Assembly (NCBI RefSeq): GCF_039673065.1
Contig: NZ_JBDJKW010000001.1
Location: 124,001 to 188,000 of the forward strand
Direction: 5' to 3'
Origin: Allobosea sp039673065
GTDB lineage: Bacteria; Pseudomonadota; Alphaproteobacteria; Rhizobiales; Beijerinckiaceae
DNA: 64,000 nt
Below are positions 16,202 to 24,367 of this stretch, piece after piece. The position numbers and the translations under genes were made by a program. Below the pieces are notes generated by a model, which saw only the letters and a program-made list of their open reading frames with translations, searched no databases and was not told where the DNA came from. Within the stretch, counting starts at the first letter, position 1. Each line of letters starts with the position of its first letter.

Positions 16202-17731
16202 ATGAAGGACATTCTCGACCATCTCGAATCCCGCCGCGAAGGCGCCCGCCAGGGCGGCGGCGAACGCCGCATCGCGGCGCAGCACGGCAAAGGCAAGCTG
16301 ACTGCCCGCGAGCGCATCGAGCTGCTGCTCGACAAGGACTCCTTCGAGGAGTTCGACATGTTCGTGCAGCAGCGCTGCGTCGATTTCGGCATGGACAAGG
16401 CCGAGAAGATCCCCGGCGACGGCGTCGTCACCGGCTGGGGCACGGTCAACGGCCGCACCGTCTTCGTCTTCTCGAAGGATTTCACCGTCTTCGGCGGCTC
16501 GCTTTCCGAGACCCATGCCCAGAAGATCATGAAGATCCAGGACATGGCGCTGAAGATGCGCGCGCCGATCGTCGGCCTGTTCGACGCCGGCGGCGCCCGC
16601 ATCCAGGAGGGCGTCGCGGCGCTCGGCGGCTATGGCGAGGTCTTCAAGCGCAATGTCGCCGCCTCCGGCGTCATCCCGCAGATCTCGGTGATCATGGGCC
16701 CCTGCGCCGGCGGCGACGTCTACTCCCCGGCGATGACCGACTTCATCTTCATGGTGCGCGACACGAGCTACATGTTCGTGACCGGCCCGGAGGTGGTGAA
16801 GACCGTCACCAACGAGACGGTCACCTCGGAAGAGCTCGGCGGCGCCAAGGTCCACACCTCGCGCTCTTCCGTCGCCGACGGCTCGTTCGAGAACGATGTC
16901 GAGGCGCTCCTGCAGGTCCGCCGCCTGATCGACTTCCTGCCCGCCAACAATCTCGACGGCCCGCCGGAATGGCCGAGCTTCGACGTGCCGGACCGCGTCG
17001 ACACCAGCCTCGACACGCTGGTGCCCGACAACCCGAACAAGCCCTACGACATCAAAGAGCTGATCCTGAAGACGGTCGACGAGAGCGACTTCTTCGAGAT
17101 CCAGGCGGCCTATGCCGGCAACATCGTCACCGGCTTCGGCCGGATCGAGGGCCGTACCGTCGGCATCGTCGCCAACCAGCCCATGGTGCTGGCCGGCGTG
17201 CTCGACTCCGACGCCAGCCGCAAGGCCGCGCGCTTCGTGCGCTTCTGCGACGCCTTCGAGATTCCGATCGTCACCTTCGTCGACGTGCCGGGCTTCCTGC
17301 CGGGCACCGCGCAGGAATATGGCGGGCTGATCAAGCACGGCGCCAAGCTGCTCTACGCCTATAGCGAGTGCACCGTGCCGCTCGTCACCGTGATCACCCG
17401 CAAGGCCTTCGGCGGCGCCTATGACGTGATGGCCTCCAAGCATATCGGCGCCGACGTCAACTACGCCTGGCCGACCGCGCAGATCGCGGTGATGGGCGCC
17501 AAGGGCGCGGTCGAGATCATCTTCCGCGGCATGGACGCGGATGGCATCGCGGCGAAGACGAAGGAATACGAGGACCGCTTCATGTCGCCCTTCGTGGCGG
17601 CCGAGCGTGGCTATGTCGACGAGGTGATCATGCCGCATTCGACGCGCCGGCGGATCGCCCGCGCGCTCGCAATGCTGCGCACCAAGAATGTCGAGCGACC
17701 CTGGCGCAAGCACGACAACATCCCGCTCTGA
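16202..17731 (+). CDS. pccB: Propionyl-CoA carboxylase beta subunit (carboxyltransferase)
   Basis: A biotin-dependent carboxyltransferase with both crotonase-like halves. Landmarks are HGKGKLTARERIELLLDKDSFEE, FSKDFTVFGGSLSETHAQKI, VGLFDAGGARIQEGVAALGGYGEVF, MGPCAGGDVYSPAMTDFIFMV and, in the second half, DVPGFLPGTAQEYGGLIKHGAKLLYAYSE and ITRKAFGGAYDVMASK. It carboxylates propionyl-CoA to methylmalonyl-CoA together with a biotinylated alpha subunit that is not in this window. The 509-residue length fits PccB. The ATG at 16202 is preceded by GGGGAGACG. Confidence 0.95.
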   Translation: MKDILDHLESRREGARQGGGERRIAAQHGKGKLTARERIELLLDKDSFEEFDMFVQQRCVDFGMDKAEKIPGDGVVTGWGTVNGRTVFVFSKDFTVFGGSLSETHAQKIMKIQDMALKMRAPIVGLFDAGGARIQEGVAALGGYGEVFKRNVAASGVIPQISVIMGPCAGGDVYSPAMTDFIFMVRDTSYMFVTGPEVVKTVTNETVTSEELGGAKVHTSRSSVADGSFENDVEALLQVRRLIDFLPANNLDGPPEWPSFDVPDRVDTSLDTLVPDNPNKPYDIKELILKTVDESDFFEIQAAYAGNIVTGFGRIEGRTVGIVANQPMVLAGVLDSDASRKAARFVRFCDAFEIPIVTFVDVPGFLPGTAQEYGGLIKHGAKLLYAYSECTVPLVTVITRKAFGGAYDVMASKHIGADVNYAWPTAQIAVMGAKGAVEIIFRGMDADGIAAKTKEYEDRFMSPFVAAERGYVDEVIMPHSTRRRIARALAMLRTKNVERPWRKHDNIPL

Positions 17732-17805
17732 CGGGAGACGCGGCGCCCGGCCATGGCTCGGCGCCGCACGCCGCGCGCGGAAGGCCAACCCCAAGACCTG
17801 AATTA

Positions 17806-17822
17806 GAATAACTATAATATTC
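17806..17822. promoter_or_regulatory. AT-rich promoter patch with GAATA-N7-TATTC inverted repeat
   Basis: In strongly GC-rich surroundings this 17-bp element forms an interrupted palindrome that encloses a TATAAT at 17813-17818, about 90 bp before the sulfonate-type ABC permease gene. LysR-type regulators that control sulfur uptake operons bind interrupted AT-rich palindromes of this kind. The assignment is by position and shape only. Confidence 0.4.
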
Positions 17823-17911
17823 GCAGATATTGCACTGCGACATCACGGCAGGCTTGCGCATTTCCCTAGCGGTATTATTGACCGCAGCGCAGCATCAGCC
17901 GGCCGATCGAC

Positions 17912-18676
17912 TTGCCACGACTATCCACCATCGCAGCCTTCAGCATCACGCTCGCCCTCTGGTGGCTCGCGAGCTCATCCGGCTGCGTCAGCGCCTTCCT
18001 GCTGCCCTCGCCGGTCACGGTCGCGCGCACGCTCGGTGAACTCGCCTGGTCGGGCGAGCTGCTGCATCACACGCTGGTCAGCCTCAGGCGCGTCGGCCTC
18101 GGCTATCTCCTGGCGATCGCGCTCGCCGTCCCGCTGGCACTCGCCTTCGTGCTTAGCCGCCATCTGCGCGCGGCGCTGGAGCCGCTGCTCGAATTCCTGC
18201 GCCAGATTCCACCACTGGCGATGATGCCGCTGCTGCTGCTCTGGCTCGGCATCGGCGAGACGCAGAAGATCGGCATCATCATCCTCTCCTGCTTCTTCCC
18301 GATCTTCCTCGGCGTGCGCGGCGGCTTCGACTCGGTCGATCGCAAGCTGGTCGATGTTGGCACCGTCAGCGGCTTCTCCCGGGCCGAAATCCTGCTGCGC
18401 ATCGTGCTGCCCTCGGCGCTGCCGGCCATCGTGGTCGGGCTGCGCATCGGCCTCGGCTACAGCTGGCGCGCGCTGGTCGGTGCCGAGCTGATCGCCTCCT
18501 CCGCCGGGCTCGGCTACATGATCGTCGACGCCGAGAACCTGGCGCGCACCGACATCGTGCTGGCCGGCATGCTGGTCATCGGCGTGCTCGGCCTCCTCGC
18601 CGACGCGCTGCTGCGCCTCGTGATCCGCCGCTGCGCGCCCTGGCTCTCCGGCGAGCTGGAGATGGCGCGTGCTTGA
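17912..18676 (+). CDS. ABC transporter permease, SsuC/TauC type
   Basis: A BPD-type inner-membrane permease with about six hydrophobic segments. It has the nitrate/sulfonate/taurine-family signature FLLPSPVTVARTLGEL near the N-terminus and an EAA-like loop (VDVGTVSGFSRAEILLRIVLPSALPAIVVGLRIGLGYSWRALVGAELIA). Its 3' end overlaps the GTG start of the ATPase gene, so the operon is coupled. With the LLM monooxygenase downstream, an organosulfonate or related sulfur compound is the likely substrate, but the substrate cannot be read from the sequence. Confidence 0.88.
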   Translation: MPRLSTIAAFSITLALWWLASSSGCVSAFLLPSPVTVARTLGELAWSGELLHHTLVSLRRVGLGYLLAIALAVPLALAFVLSRHLRAALEPLLEFLRQIPPLAMMPLLLLWLGIGETQKIGIIILSCFFPIFLGVRGGFDSVDRKLVDVGTVSGFSRAEILLRIVLPSALPAIVVGLRIGLGYSWRALVGAELIASSAGLGYMIVDAENLARTDIVLAGMLVIGVLGLLADALLRLVIRRCAPWLSGELEMARA

Positions 18677-19430
18677 GCTTGCGGGCATCGGCCGGCGCTA
18701 TCGCGTCGCGGGCGGCGAGGTCACGGCGCTGGCTGATGTCGACCTGGTCTTTCCGCGCGGCTCGCTGACAACGATCGTCGGCCGCAGCGGCTGCGGCAAG
18801 ACCACGCTGCTGCGCATCCTCGCTGGGCTCGACCAACCGAGCGAAGGCGAGATCAGGCGGCCGGGCGCCAAGGCGCCGCGCATCGGCGTCGTCTTCCAGG
18901 AGCCGCGCCTGATGCCCTGGCTCGACGTCGCGGGCAATGTCGGCTTCGCCCTGCGCGGCCGCCAGCCCCGGCCGGTGATCGCCGAGCGCTGCGCGGCGGC
19001 GCTGGCGCTCGTCGGGCTCGCGGCCTTCGCTGGCGCGATGCCGGCGCAGCTCTCGGGCGGCATGGCCCAGCGCGTCGCCATCGCCCGCGCGCTGGTGCAG
19101 GAGCCCGAGCTGCTGCTGCTCGACGAGCCCTTCGCGGCGCTCGACGCCTTCACCCGCCGCGCCATGCAGAACGAGCTGGTCGCGATCTGGCAGCGCAGCC
19201 GGCCGACCATCGTCTTCGTCACCCACGATGTCGAGGAGGCCGTCCTCCTCGGCGAGCGCGCGCTGGAGATGCAGGCCGGCCGCGTCGCCGGACATGAGGA
19301 CATCGCCCTGCCCTATCCGCGCGATCCCACCGATCCGCAGGTCAACCATCACCGCCGCGCCATCCTCGAGCGCCTGATGGCGCCGCTGGCCGCCGGCGCA
19401 CCGCTTTCCCACCAAGGAGAACCCCGATGA
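18669..19430 (+). CDS. ABC transporter ATP-binding protein, SsuB/TauB type
   Basis: Start is GTG at 18669 inside the last codons of the permease gene. Walker A is GRSGCGKTT, the signature LSGGMAQRVAIARAL, Walker B LLLLDEPFAALDAFTRR and the switch FVTHDVEEAVLLGERAL, all typical of the nitrate/sulfonate importer ATPases. The stop overlaps the start of the binding protein gene (ATGA), making a three-gene coupled operon. It powers uptake through the permease at 17912. Confidence 0.9.
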   Translation: MLELAGIGRRYRVAGGEVTALADVDLVFPRGSLTTIVGRSGCGKTTLLRILAGLDQPSEGEIRRPGAKAPRIGVVFQEPRLMPWLDVAGNVGFALRGRQPRPVIAERCAAALALVGLAAFAGAMPAQLSGGMAQRVAIARALVQEPELLLLDEPFAALDAFTRRAMQNELVAIWQRSRPTIVFVTHDVEEAVLLGERALEMQAGRVAGHEDIALPYPRDPTDPQVNHHRRAILERLMAPLAAGAPLSHQGEPR

Positions 19431-20398
19431 GATCCCCCCTCGCGCTGCTCGGCCTCGCCACCGCGCTGCTGCTCGGCCAGGCGCCCGCCCACGCCCAGGC
19501 ACCCGAGAAGCCCAAGACGGTGCGCATCACCTATGTCACCGCGCCGTTCAACGTCCCCTCGATCGTGATGCGCGAGAAGGGCTTCCTCGACGCCGCCTTC
19601 GCGCCGCTCGGCGTCAAGGTCGAGAACCCGGTGATCACCTCCGGCGCCCAGCAGACCCAGGCGATCGCCGCCGGCGAGGTCGATATCGCCAGCGTGCTCG
19701 GCGGCACCTCCGCCATCCTCGCCGCCGCCAACGGCGTGCCGCTCAAGGTGGTCGCGGCCTATGCCCGCTCGCCGAAGGCCTATTTCCTGATGACCCGCGC
19801 CGACGGGCCGAAGGCGCTCGCCGATCTCAAGGGCAAGAAGATCGCCGGCCCCAAGGGCACAGTGCTGAACCAGTTGCTCGTCGCCGCGCTGGCCTCGCAG
19901 AAGCTGACGCTCAAGGATGTCGAGTACATCAACATGGACCTCGGCGCGGCGCGCGCCGCCCTGCTCGCCGGGCAGGTCGACGTCGCGACGCTGGCCGGCG
20001 CCAACGCCACCCAGGTCGAGAAGGCCGGCGGCCGCGCCCTCGCCAGCGGCGAGGGGCTGATCAAGCCGACCACGGTGATCGGCGCCTCCAGCGGCTTCGT
20101 CGAAAAGCATCCCGAGCTGCTGGCCGCCTATTTCGCGGCGCATCGCCAGGCGCTCGACTTCATGAAGACGAACCCGGAAGAGGCGCTCGCCATCGCCGCC
20201 AAGGAGCAGAAGATCGGCATCGAGGACGCCCGCGCCCAGCTGCCCCTCTACGACTTCACCCCGGCGATGACGGCCGCCGACGTCGCCAATCTGGGCGAGG
20301 ACCAGGCCTTCATGATCGAGGCCGGCATGCTGCCCAAGGCCAAGGCGATCGACATCAAGGCCACGCTGATCGCGCCCTCCGCCTTCACCCTGAACTGA
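19427..20398 (+). CDS. ABC transporter periplasmic binding protein, SsuA/NMT1-like
   Basis: A signal peptide (MRSPLALLGLATALLLGQAPAHAQA) precedes an NMT1/SsuA-like solute-binding fold. Landmarks are MREKGFLDAAFAPLGVKVE, TSGAQQTQAIAAGEVDIASVLGGTSAILAAANGVPLKVV, LKGKKIAGPKGTVLNQLLVAAL and the late FVEKHPELLAAYFAAHRQALDF. It is the third gene of the coupled operon 17912-20398 and is followed after 58 bp by the LLM oxidoreductase. It likely captures a sulfonate or other small organosulfur or aromatic compound. Confidence 0.88.
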   Translation: MRSPLALLGLATALLLGQAPAHAQAPEKPKTVRITYVTAPFNVPSIVMREKGFLDAAFAPLGVKVENPVITSGAQQTQAIAAGEVDIASVLGGTSAILAAANGVPLKVVAAYARSPKAYFLMTRADGPKALADLKGKKIAGPKGTVLNQLLVAALASQKLTLKDVEYINMDLGAARAALLAGQVDVATLAGANATQVEKAGGRALASGEGLIKPTTVIGASSGFVEKHPELLAAYFAAHRQALDFMKTNPEEALAIAAKEQKIGIEDARAQLPLYDFTPAMTAADVANLGEDQAFMIEAGMLPKAKAIDIKATLIAPSAFTLN

Positions 20399-20456
20399 GC
20401 TGAACCGGCTCGCGCCCGCCTACCGCCGGCGCGAGCCCACCCATCCGGACGCCGCC

Positions 20457-21464
20457 ATGCTGACGCTCTCGCTTCTCGATCCTCTCGTCGTCCCGCGGGG
20501 CTCGACCTCCGGCGGCGCGCTGCGCACCGCCTGCGACATCGCACGCGAGATCGAGCGGCTGGGCTTCGTCCGCCACTGGATCGTCGAGCATCACGACGTC
20601 GCCTTCGAGGCGAATCCGGCGCCAGAGGTGTTCGCGGTCGCGCTGGCACAGGCGACCTCGCGCATCCGCATCGGCGTCGGCGGCGTGCTGCTCAACCATT
20701 ACAGCCCCTACAAGGTCGCCGAGGCGCTGCGCACGCTCGGTGCCCTGTTTCCCGGCCGCATCGATGTCGGCATCGGCCGCGCCACCGCAGGCCCGCTCGC
20801 CGACCGGGCGCTGCAGCGCCTGCGCGACGCCGAAATCCCCGACGATCATGCCGACCATGTCGCCGAACTGATCGGCTGGCTCGGCAACGACCTGCCCGAG
20901 AGCTCACCCTTCCACGGCATGTCGATCATGCGCGACGAGCCCCCGGGCCTGCTGCCCTGGATCCTCGCCGTCAGCGAAGGCAGCGCGCGCCGCGCCGCCG
21001 AAATGGGCCTCGGCCTCGCCTGCAGCGCCTTCCACGTGCCCGAACAGGCACCGCACTCCTGGGCCGCCTATCACCAGGCCTTCCGACCCTCGCGCCACGC
21101 CGCCGGCATCGCCGCGCCGCAGGGCTTCATCGCGGTGCGCGTCATCGTCGGCGAGACGCAGGAGGAGGCGGAGCGCCTCGCCATGCCGGTGCGCGCCGTC
21201 TTCCACCAGCGCCGCAAGCCCGAGCGCATCATGCTGGAGCGCCTGCCCTCGCTCGACGAGGCGGTGGCGATCATGGGCGGGATGATCCCGGCCGAGGGCA
21301 GCGACTGGCCGGCCTTCATCGTCGGCACGCCGGCCCGTGCGAAGGCGGCGCTGGAGCGCATGGCGGCGCAGACCGGCGCCCGTGAGTTCATGATCCAGGA
21401 CTTCCTCGACGACCCGGCGCTGCGGCTGCGCAACTATGAGTTGCTGGTTCGGGCGCTGGCCTGA
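20457..21464 (+). CDS. LLM-class flavin-dependent oxidoreductase (MsnO8 type)
   Basis: A luciferase-like TIM-barrel monooxygenase: LSLLDPLVVPRGSTSGGALRTACDIAREIERLGFVRHWIVEHHDV at the start, then IRIGVGGVLLNHYSPYKVAEALRTLGALFPGRIDVGIGRA. These match the LLM proteins that accompany sulfur-compound importers. It probably uses reduced flavin and oxygen to cleave a C-S bond or oxidise the imported substrate. It is cotranscribed with the ABC operon by position. The 335-residue length is normal. Confidence 0.85.
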   Translation: MLTLSLLDPLVVPRGSTSGGALRTACDIAREIERLGFVRHWIVEHHDVAFEANPAPEVFAVALAQATSRIRIGVGGVLLNHYSPYKVAEALRTLGALFPGRIDVGIGRATAGPLADRALQRLRDAEIPDDHADHVAELIGWLGNDLPESSPFHGMSIMRDEPPGLLPWILAVSEGSARRAAEMGLGLACSAFHVPEQAPHSWAAYHQAFRPSRHAAGIAAPQGFIAVRVIVGETQEEAERLAMPVRAVFHQRRKPERIMLERLPSLDEAVAIMGGMIPAEGSDWPAFIVGTPARAKAALERMAAQTGAREFMIQDFLDDPALRLRNYELLVRALA

Positions 21465-21533
21465 CGGCATCCGGCCATGACATGGCGGGCATAATCGGCT
21501 AAGGCGGCCCTCTCCCGCCGCTGCGCCCTGCCC

Positions 21534-22907
21534 ATGCTGTTCAACTCCTTCGTCTTCCTGCTCGGCTTCCTGCCCGTCGCCCTGCTGCTGCACTGGGCGG
21601 CGGAGCGCTTCGCGCCGCATTGGCGGCTGCCGGTGCTGGCTGCGCTGTCCTTCGTCTTCTACGGCTGGTGGGACTGGCGCTTCGTGCCGCTGCTCGCCTT
21701 CTCGATCCTGCTCAACTGGCTGATCGCGGAAGCCTTCCAGAAGACCCGCTCCGGCGGGCTGATCACCCTGGCGATCGTGCTGAACCTCGCCGTGCTGGCG
21801 CTGTTCAAGTACTTCAACTTCTTCGCCGATCTCGCTGCGATGATTCCGGGTTTGCCGACGACGAAGCTGGATCTCGCTTTGCCGCTCGGCATCTCCTTCT
21901 TCACCTTCCATCACATCATGTACCTGACGGATCTGCGGCGCGGGCAGGCGCCGCGCTTCGATCTGCTGCGCTACACGCTGTACATCTCCTTCTTCCCGCA
22001 GGTGCTCGCCGGCCCGCTGGTGCGCTGGCGCGAGATCATGCACCAGTTCGACGAGCGCCCCTATCAGCGCTCCGACGCCGCCCAGCGCATCGCCTGCGGG
22101 CTGATGCTGCTGACGATCGGCCTGGCCAAGAAGGTTCTGCTCGGCGATCCGCTGGCCGAATACGCCAACCCCGTCTTCGCCGCCGCGGCGGAGGGCCATC
22201 TCGTCACCATGGCGCAGGCCTGGCAGGGCACGCTCGCCTTCACCTTCCAGATCTATTTCGACTTCTCCGGCTACACCGACATGGCGCTCGGCCTGGCGCT
22301 GCTCTTCGGCGTCGTGCTGCCGCAGAACTTCGAGGCACCCTATCGCTCGCTCAGCCTGCAGGACTTCTGGCGGCGCTGGCACATGACGCTGTCGCGCTTC
22401 CTGCGCGACTATCTCTACATCCCGCTCGGCGGCTCGCGGCACGGCCTGCCGCTGCAGCTCTGGGCGCTGTTCGCCACCATGGCGCTGGGCGGGCTCTGGC
22501 ACGGCGCCGGGCTGAACTTCGTCGCCTGGGGCGTGGCACACGGCCTGGCGCTGGCGGTCGGCGTGCTCTGGCGCCGCGCCGGCCTGCCGATGCCCAAGCT
22601 GCTCGGCTGGCTGCTGACCTTCCTCTTCGTCGCGCTGTGCTGGGTGCTGTTCCGCGCCACCTCCTTCGAGGCCGCGCTGGCGATCTACAAGGGGCTCTTC
22701 GGCCTCACCGAGATCGGCAGCGGCTTCAAATGGCGCGCTCTGCTGCCGGCGGCCGCGGTGGCGCTGATCGGCCCAACCGCCTGGGCCGCGGTGCACAAGG
22801 CGCCGCCGGCACGCTGGCTCGCGGTCCTCGCCGCGGTGGTCTTCGTGCTGGTGCTGTTCAAGATCGGCGACGACGCGAATTATGAGTTCATCTACTTCCA
22901 GTTCTAG
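21534..22907 (+). CDS. MBOAT O-acyltransferase, AlgI-like
   Basis: A multi-spanning membrane O-acetyltransferase. Family landmarks are MLFNSFVFLLGFLPVALLLHW, LPLGISFFTFHHIMYLTDL, LYISFFPQVLAGPLVRW, SLQDFWRRWHMTLSRFLRDYLYIPLGGSR, and the catalytic His in LGGLWHGAGLNFVAWG. The end, EFIYFQF, is the usual AlgI-type C-terminus, so the gene is complete. Its natural partner is an SGNH/AlgJ-like protein. Such a gene lies at 48468, on the far side of the 25.6-kb island that begins right after this stop codon. Substrate probably an exopolysaccharide or surface glycan. Confidence 0.92.
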   Translation: MLFNSFVFLLGFLPVALLLHWAAERFAPHWRLPVLAALSFVFYGWWDWRFVPLLAFSILLNWLIAEAFQKTRSGGLITLAIVLNLAVLALFKYFNFFADLAAMIPGLPTTKLDLALPLGISFFTFHHIMYLTDLRRGQAPRFDLLRYTLYISFFPQVLAGPLVRWREIMHQFDERPYQRSDAAQRIACGLMLLTIGLAKKVLLGDPLAEYANPVFAAAAEGHLVTMAQAWQGTLAFTFQIYFDFSGYTDMALGLALLFGVVLPQNFEAPYRSLSLQDFWRRWHMTLSRFLRDYLYIPLGGSRHGLPLQLWALFATMALGGLWHGAGLNFVAWGVAHGLALAVGVLWRRAGLPMPKLLGWLLTFLFVALCWVLFRATSFEAALAIYKGLFGLTEIGSGFKWRALLPAAAVALIGPTAWAAVHKAPPARWLAVLAAVVFVLVLFKIGDDANYEFIYFQF

Positions 22908-22927
22908 ATTTCACAATCGTTTGTAAA

Positions 22928-23081
22928 GTAAACTAACTGTGGAATATACAATAATATCATGATCTTAGATGGTATCCATTGCGATCGTTAAGCGGCTGGG
23001 GTTGGTATGCAGACCCACATAATTTGAACGTCGTCAAATCGATCTGCTAAGATGATGATTTTGAAGGGAATCTTAGTTTAC
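22928..23081. repeat. Inverted repeats at the island's left end (putative recombination site)
   Basis: In this AT-rich end, GTAAACTAA at 22928-22936 is matched inversely by TTAGTTTAC at 23073-23081. CTAAGAT at 23047-23053 and ATCTTAG at 23070-23076 form seven-base inverted arms around a 16-base spacer, the layout of a tyrosine recombinase core site. Another ATCTTAG is at 22962-22968. The site lies 14 bases ahead of the first recombinase gene. Confidence 0.5.
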
Positions 23082-23089
23082 GCGATGTT

Positions 23090-24367
23090 TTGAAACGTCG
23101 CGTCCATCGGATCCTCGAATTTTACACCCGATCGCGGTATGCTGTTCCGTCAACTATTCGGAGCAAGCGCCTGCAGGTCCTCGTGAAATCGGCGTACAGG
23201 GTCAAGGAAGCGCGTTGGGCCAGCGGCGAGCGCTTCGCGTTCACCGTGGGGCCCGATGGCCTCGGTGCCTACTGGCCGGTCCTCTACGCGGGGACCCGGC
23301 TTCGCGCATCCGGCCGCGCCTTCGGAACGATGCTGGCCAAGGCCCGCGTGGTCGCCGCGTTCCATACCTGGGCCCTCGCCAGGGACATCGACGTCCTGGA
23401 ACGCGTACAGAGCCTGCGGCTCTTCGCCCTGCCGGAGATCGAGGCCCTGCGTCGGGAGATGCACCGTGCCTCGACGGCAAGCCGGCGCGGCGGCGAGTAC
23501 GTCTCGACCAAGGTCTGGACGGACCGATGCCGGACCGTGGCCGACTACATCGATTGGCTGGCCGCCTTCGCCGTCGACAAGCTCGACAGGCGGGACCCGA
23601 CCCTGCGGGAGGCGCGCAAGCGGTTGGAAAGCTGCCGCGATTGCCTGCTGGAGGATCTGCCCACGCCGATCGTCGGTTCGCGCGAGGGGCTGACGGAGGA
23701 GGAGCAGCGCGCCTTGCTCCGCGCCATCGTGCCGGGCTCAGACGCGAATCCCTTCCGCCCCCAGAACCAGTTCCGTAACTTCGCTCTGTTGCTCGCCTAC
23801 TATCAGCTCGGCCTGCGTCTCTCGGAGCTTCTCGTCATCAAGACCGGCGACCTGAGGCTCGAAGGCGCCTCGCCGTTGCTAATGGTCGAGAGGCGCGCCG
23901 ACGACCCGGACGATCATCGGGCCAAGGCTCCCGCGGTCAAGACGAAGGCGCGCCCCCTGCCGGTCTCGCGACCCCTGGCCCTTCTGCTGTCGCAGTGGAT
24001 CACCGAGCATCGCTCCGACAAGAAGCGCTATCCCAAGGCTCGGAAAACCCCCTACCTCTTCGTATCCCATTTCGGCGAGCCGCTGAGCCAGGGCGCGGTC
24101 GAGTTGATCTGCCGGACCCTCCGCGGCTGCGACGGGGTTCCTGCGGACTTCACGCCCCACCGGCTGCGCCATGCCTGGAACGACAGGCTCTCGAAGCTCG
24201 CCAGCGAGGGCCAGCTCAGGGACGCGACAGAGAGGCAGATCAGGAATTTCCTGATGGGATGGTCGGACGCGTCCGAGCAGGGCTCGAACTACTCGAAGCG
24301 GGCGATCCAGGAGGAGGCGAACGCGCTGATGCTGAGGCTCCAGGACGCGACGATGAGGGACGACTGA
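23090..24367 (+). CDS. Tyrosine recombinase, first of the island trio
   Basis: A phage-integrase-type recombinase of 425 residues starting at TTG 23090. The catalytic residues can be followed: Arg in YQLGLRLSELLVIKTGD, Lys in VKTKARPLPVSRP, the HxxR box in TPHRLRHAWNDRL, Trp (usual His) in FLMGWSDASE and the nucleophile Tyr in SNYSKR. The first 170 residues form the arm/core-binding part. Its stop overlaps the start of the second recombinase (TGATG). With the next two recombinases it forms the presumptive integration/excision machinery (GinA position in GInt islands). Confidence 0.88.
   Translation: MKRRVHRILEFYTRSRYAVPSTIRSKRLQVLVKSAYRVKEARWASGERFAFTVGPDGLGAYWPVLYAGTRLRASGRAFGTMLAKARVVAAFHTWALARDIDVLERVQSLRLFALPEIEALRREMHRASTASRRGGEYVSTKVWTDRCRTVADYIDWLAAFAVDKLDRRDPTLREARKRLESCRDCLLEDLPTPIVGSREGLTEEEQRALLRAIVPGSDANPFRPQNQFRNFALLLAYYQLGLRLSELLVIKTGDLRLEGASPLLMVERRADDPDDHRAKAPAVKTKARPLPVSRPLALLLSQWITEHRSDKKRYPKARKTPYLFVSHFGEPLSQGAVELICRTLRGCDGVPADFTPHRLRHAWNDRLSKLASEGQLRDATERQIRNFLMGWSDASEQGSNYSKRAIQEEANALMLRLQDATMRDD

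Noticed and set aside
17740..17767. GCGGCGCC/GGCGCCGC hairpin after pccB as a terminator
   Set aside because: Stem is good but no T-run follows on either strand; too weak to annotate.
16157..17794. 545-codon open frame opposite pccB
   Set aside because: Antisense to a full-length, well-conserved carboxylase gene.
21534..22907. Truncation of the AlgI-like gene by the island
   Set aside because: The protein ends with the usual EFIYFQF terminus, so the insertion lies after its stop codon.
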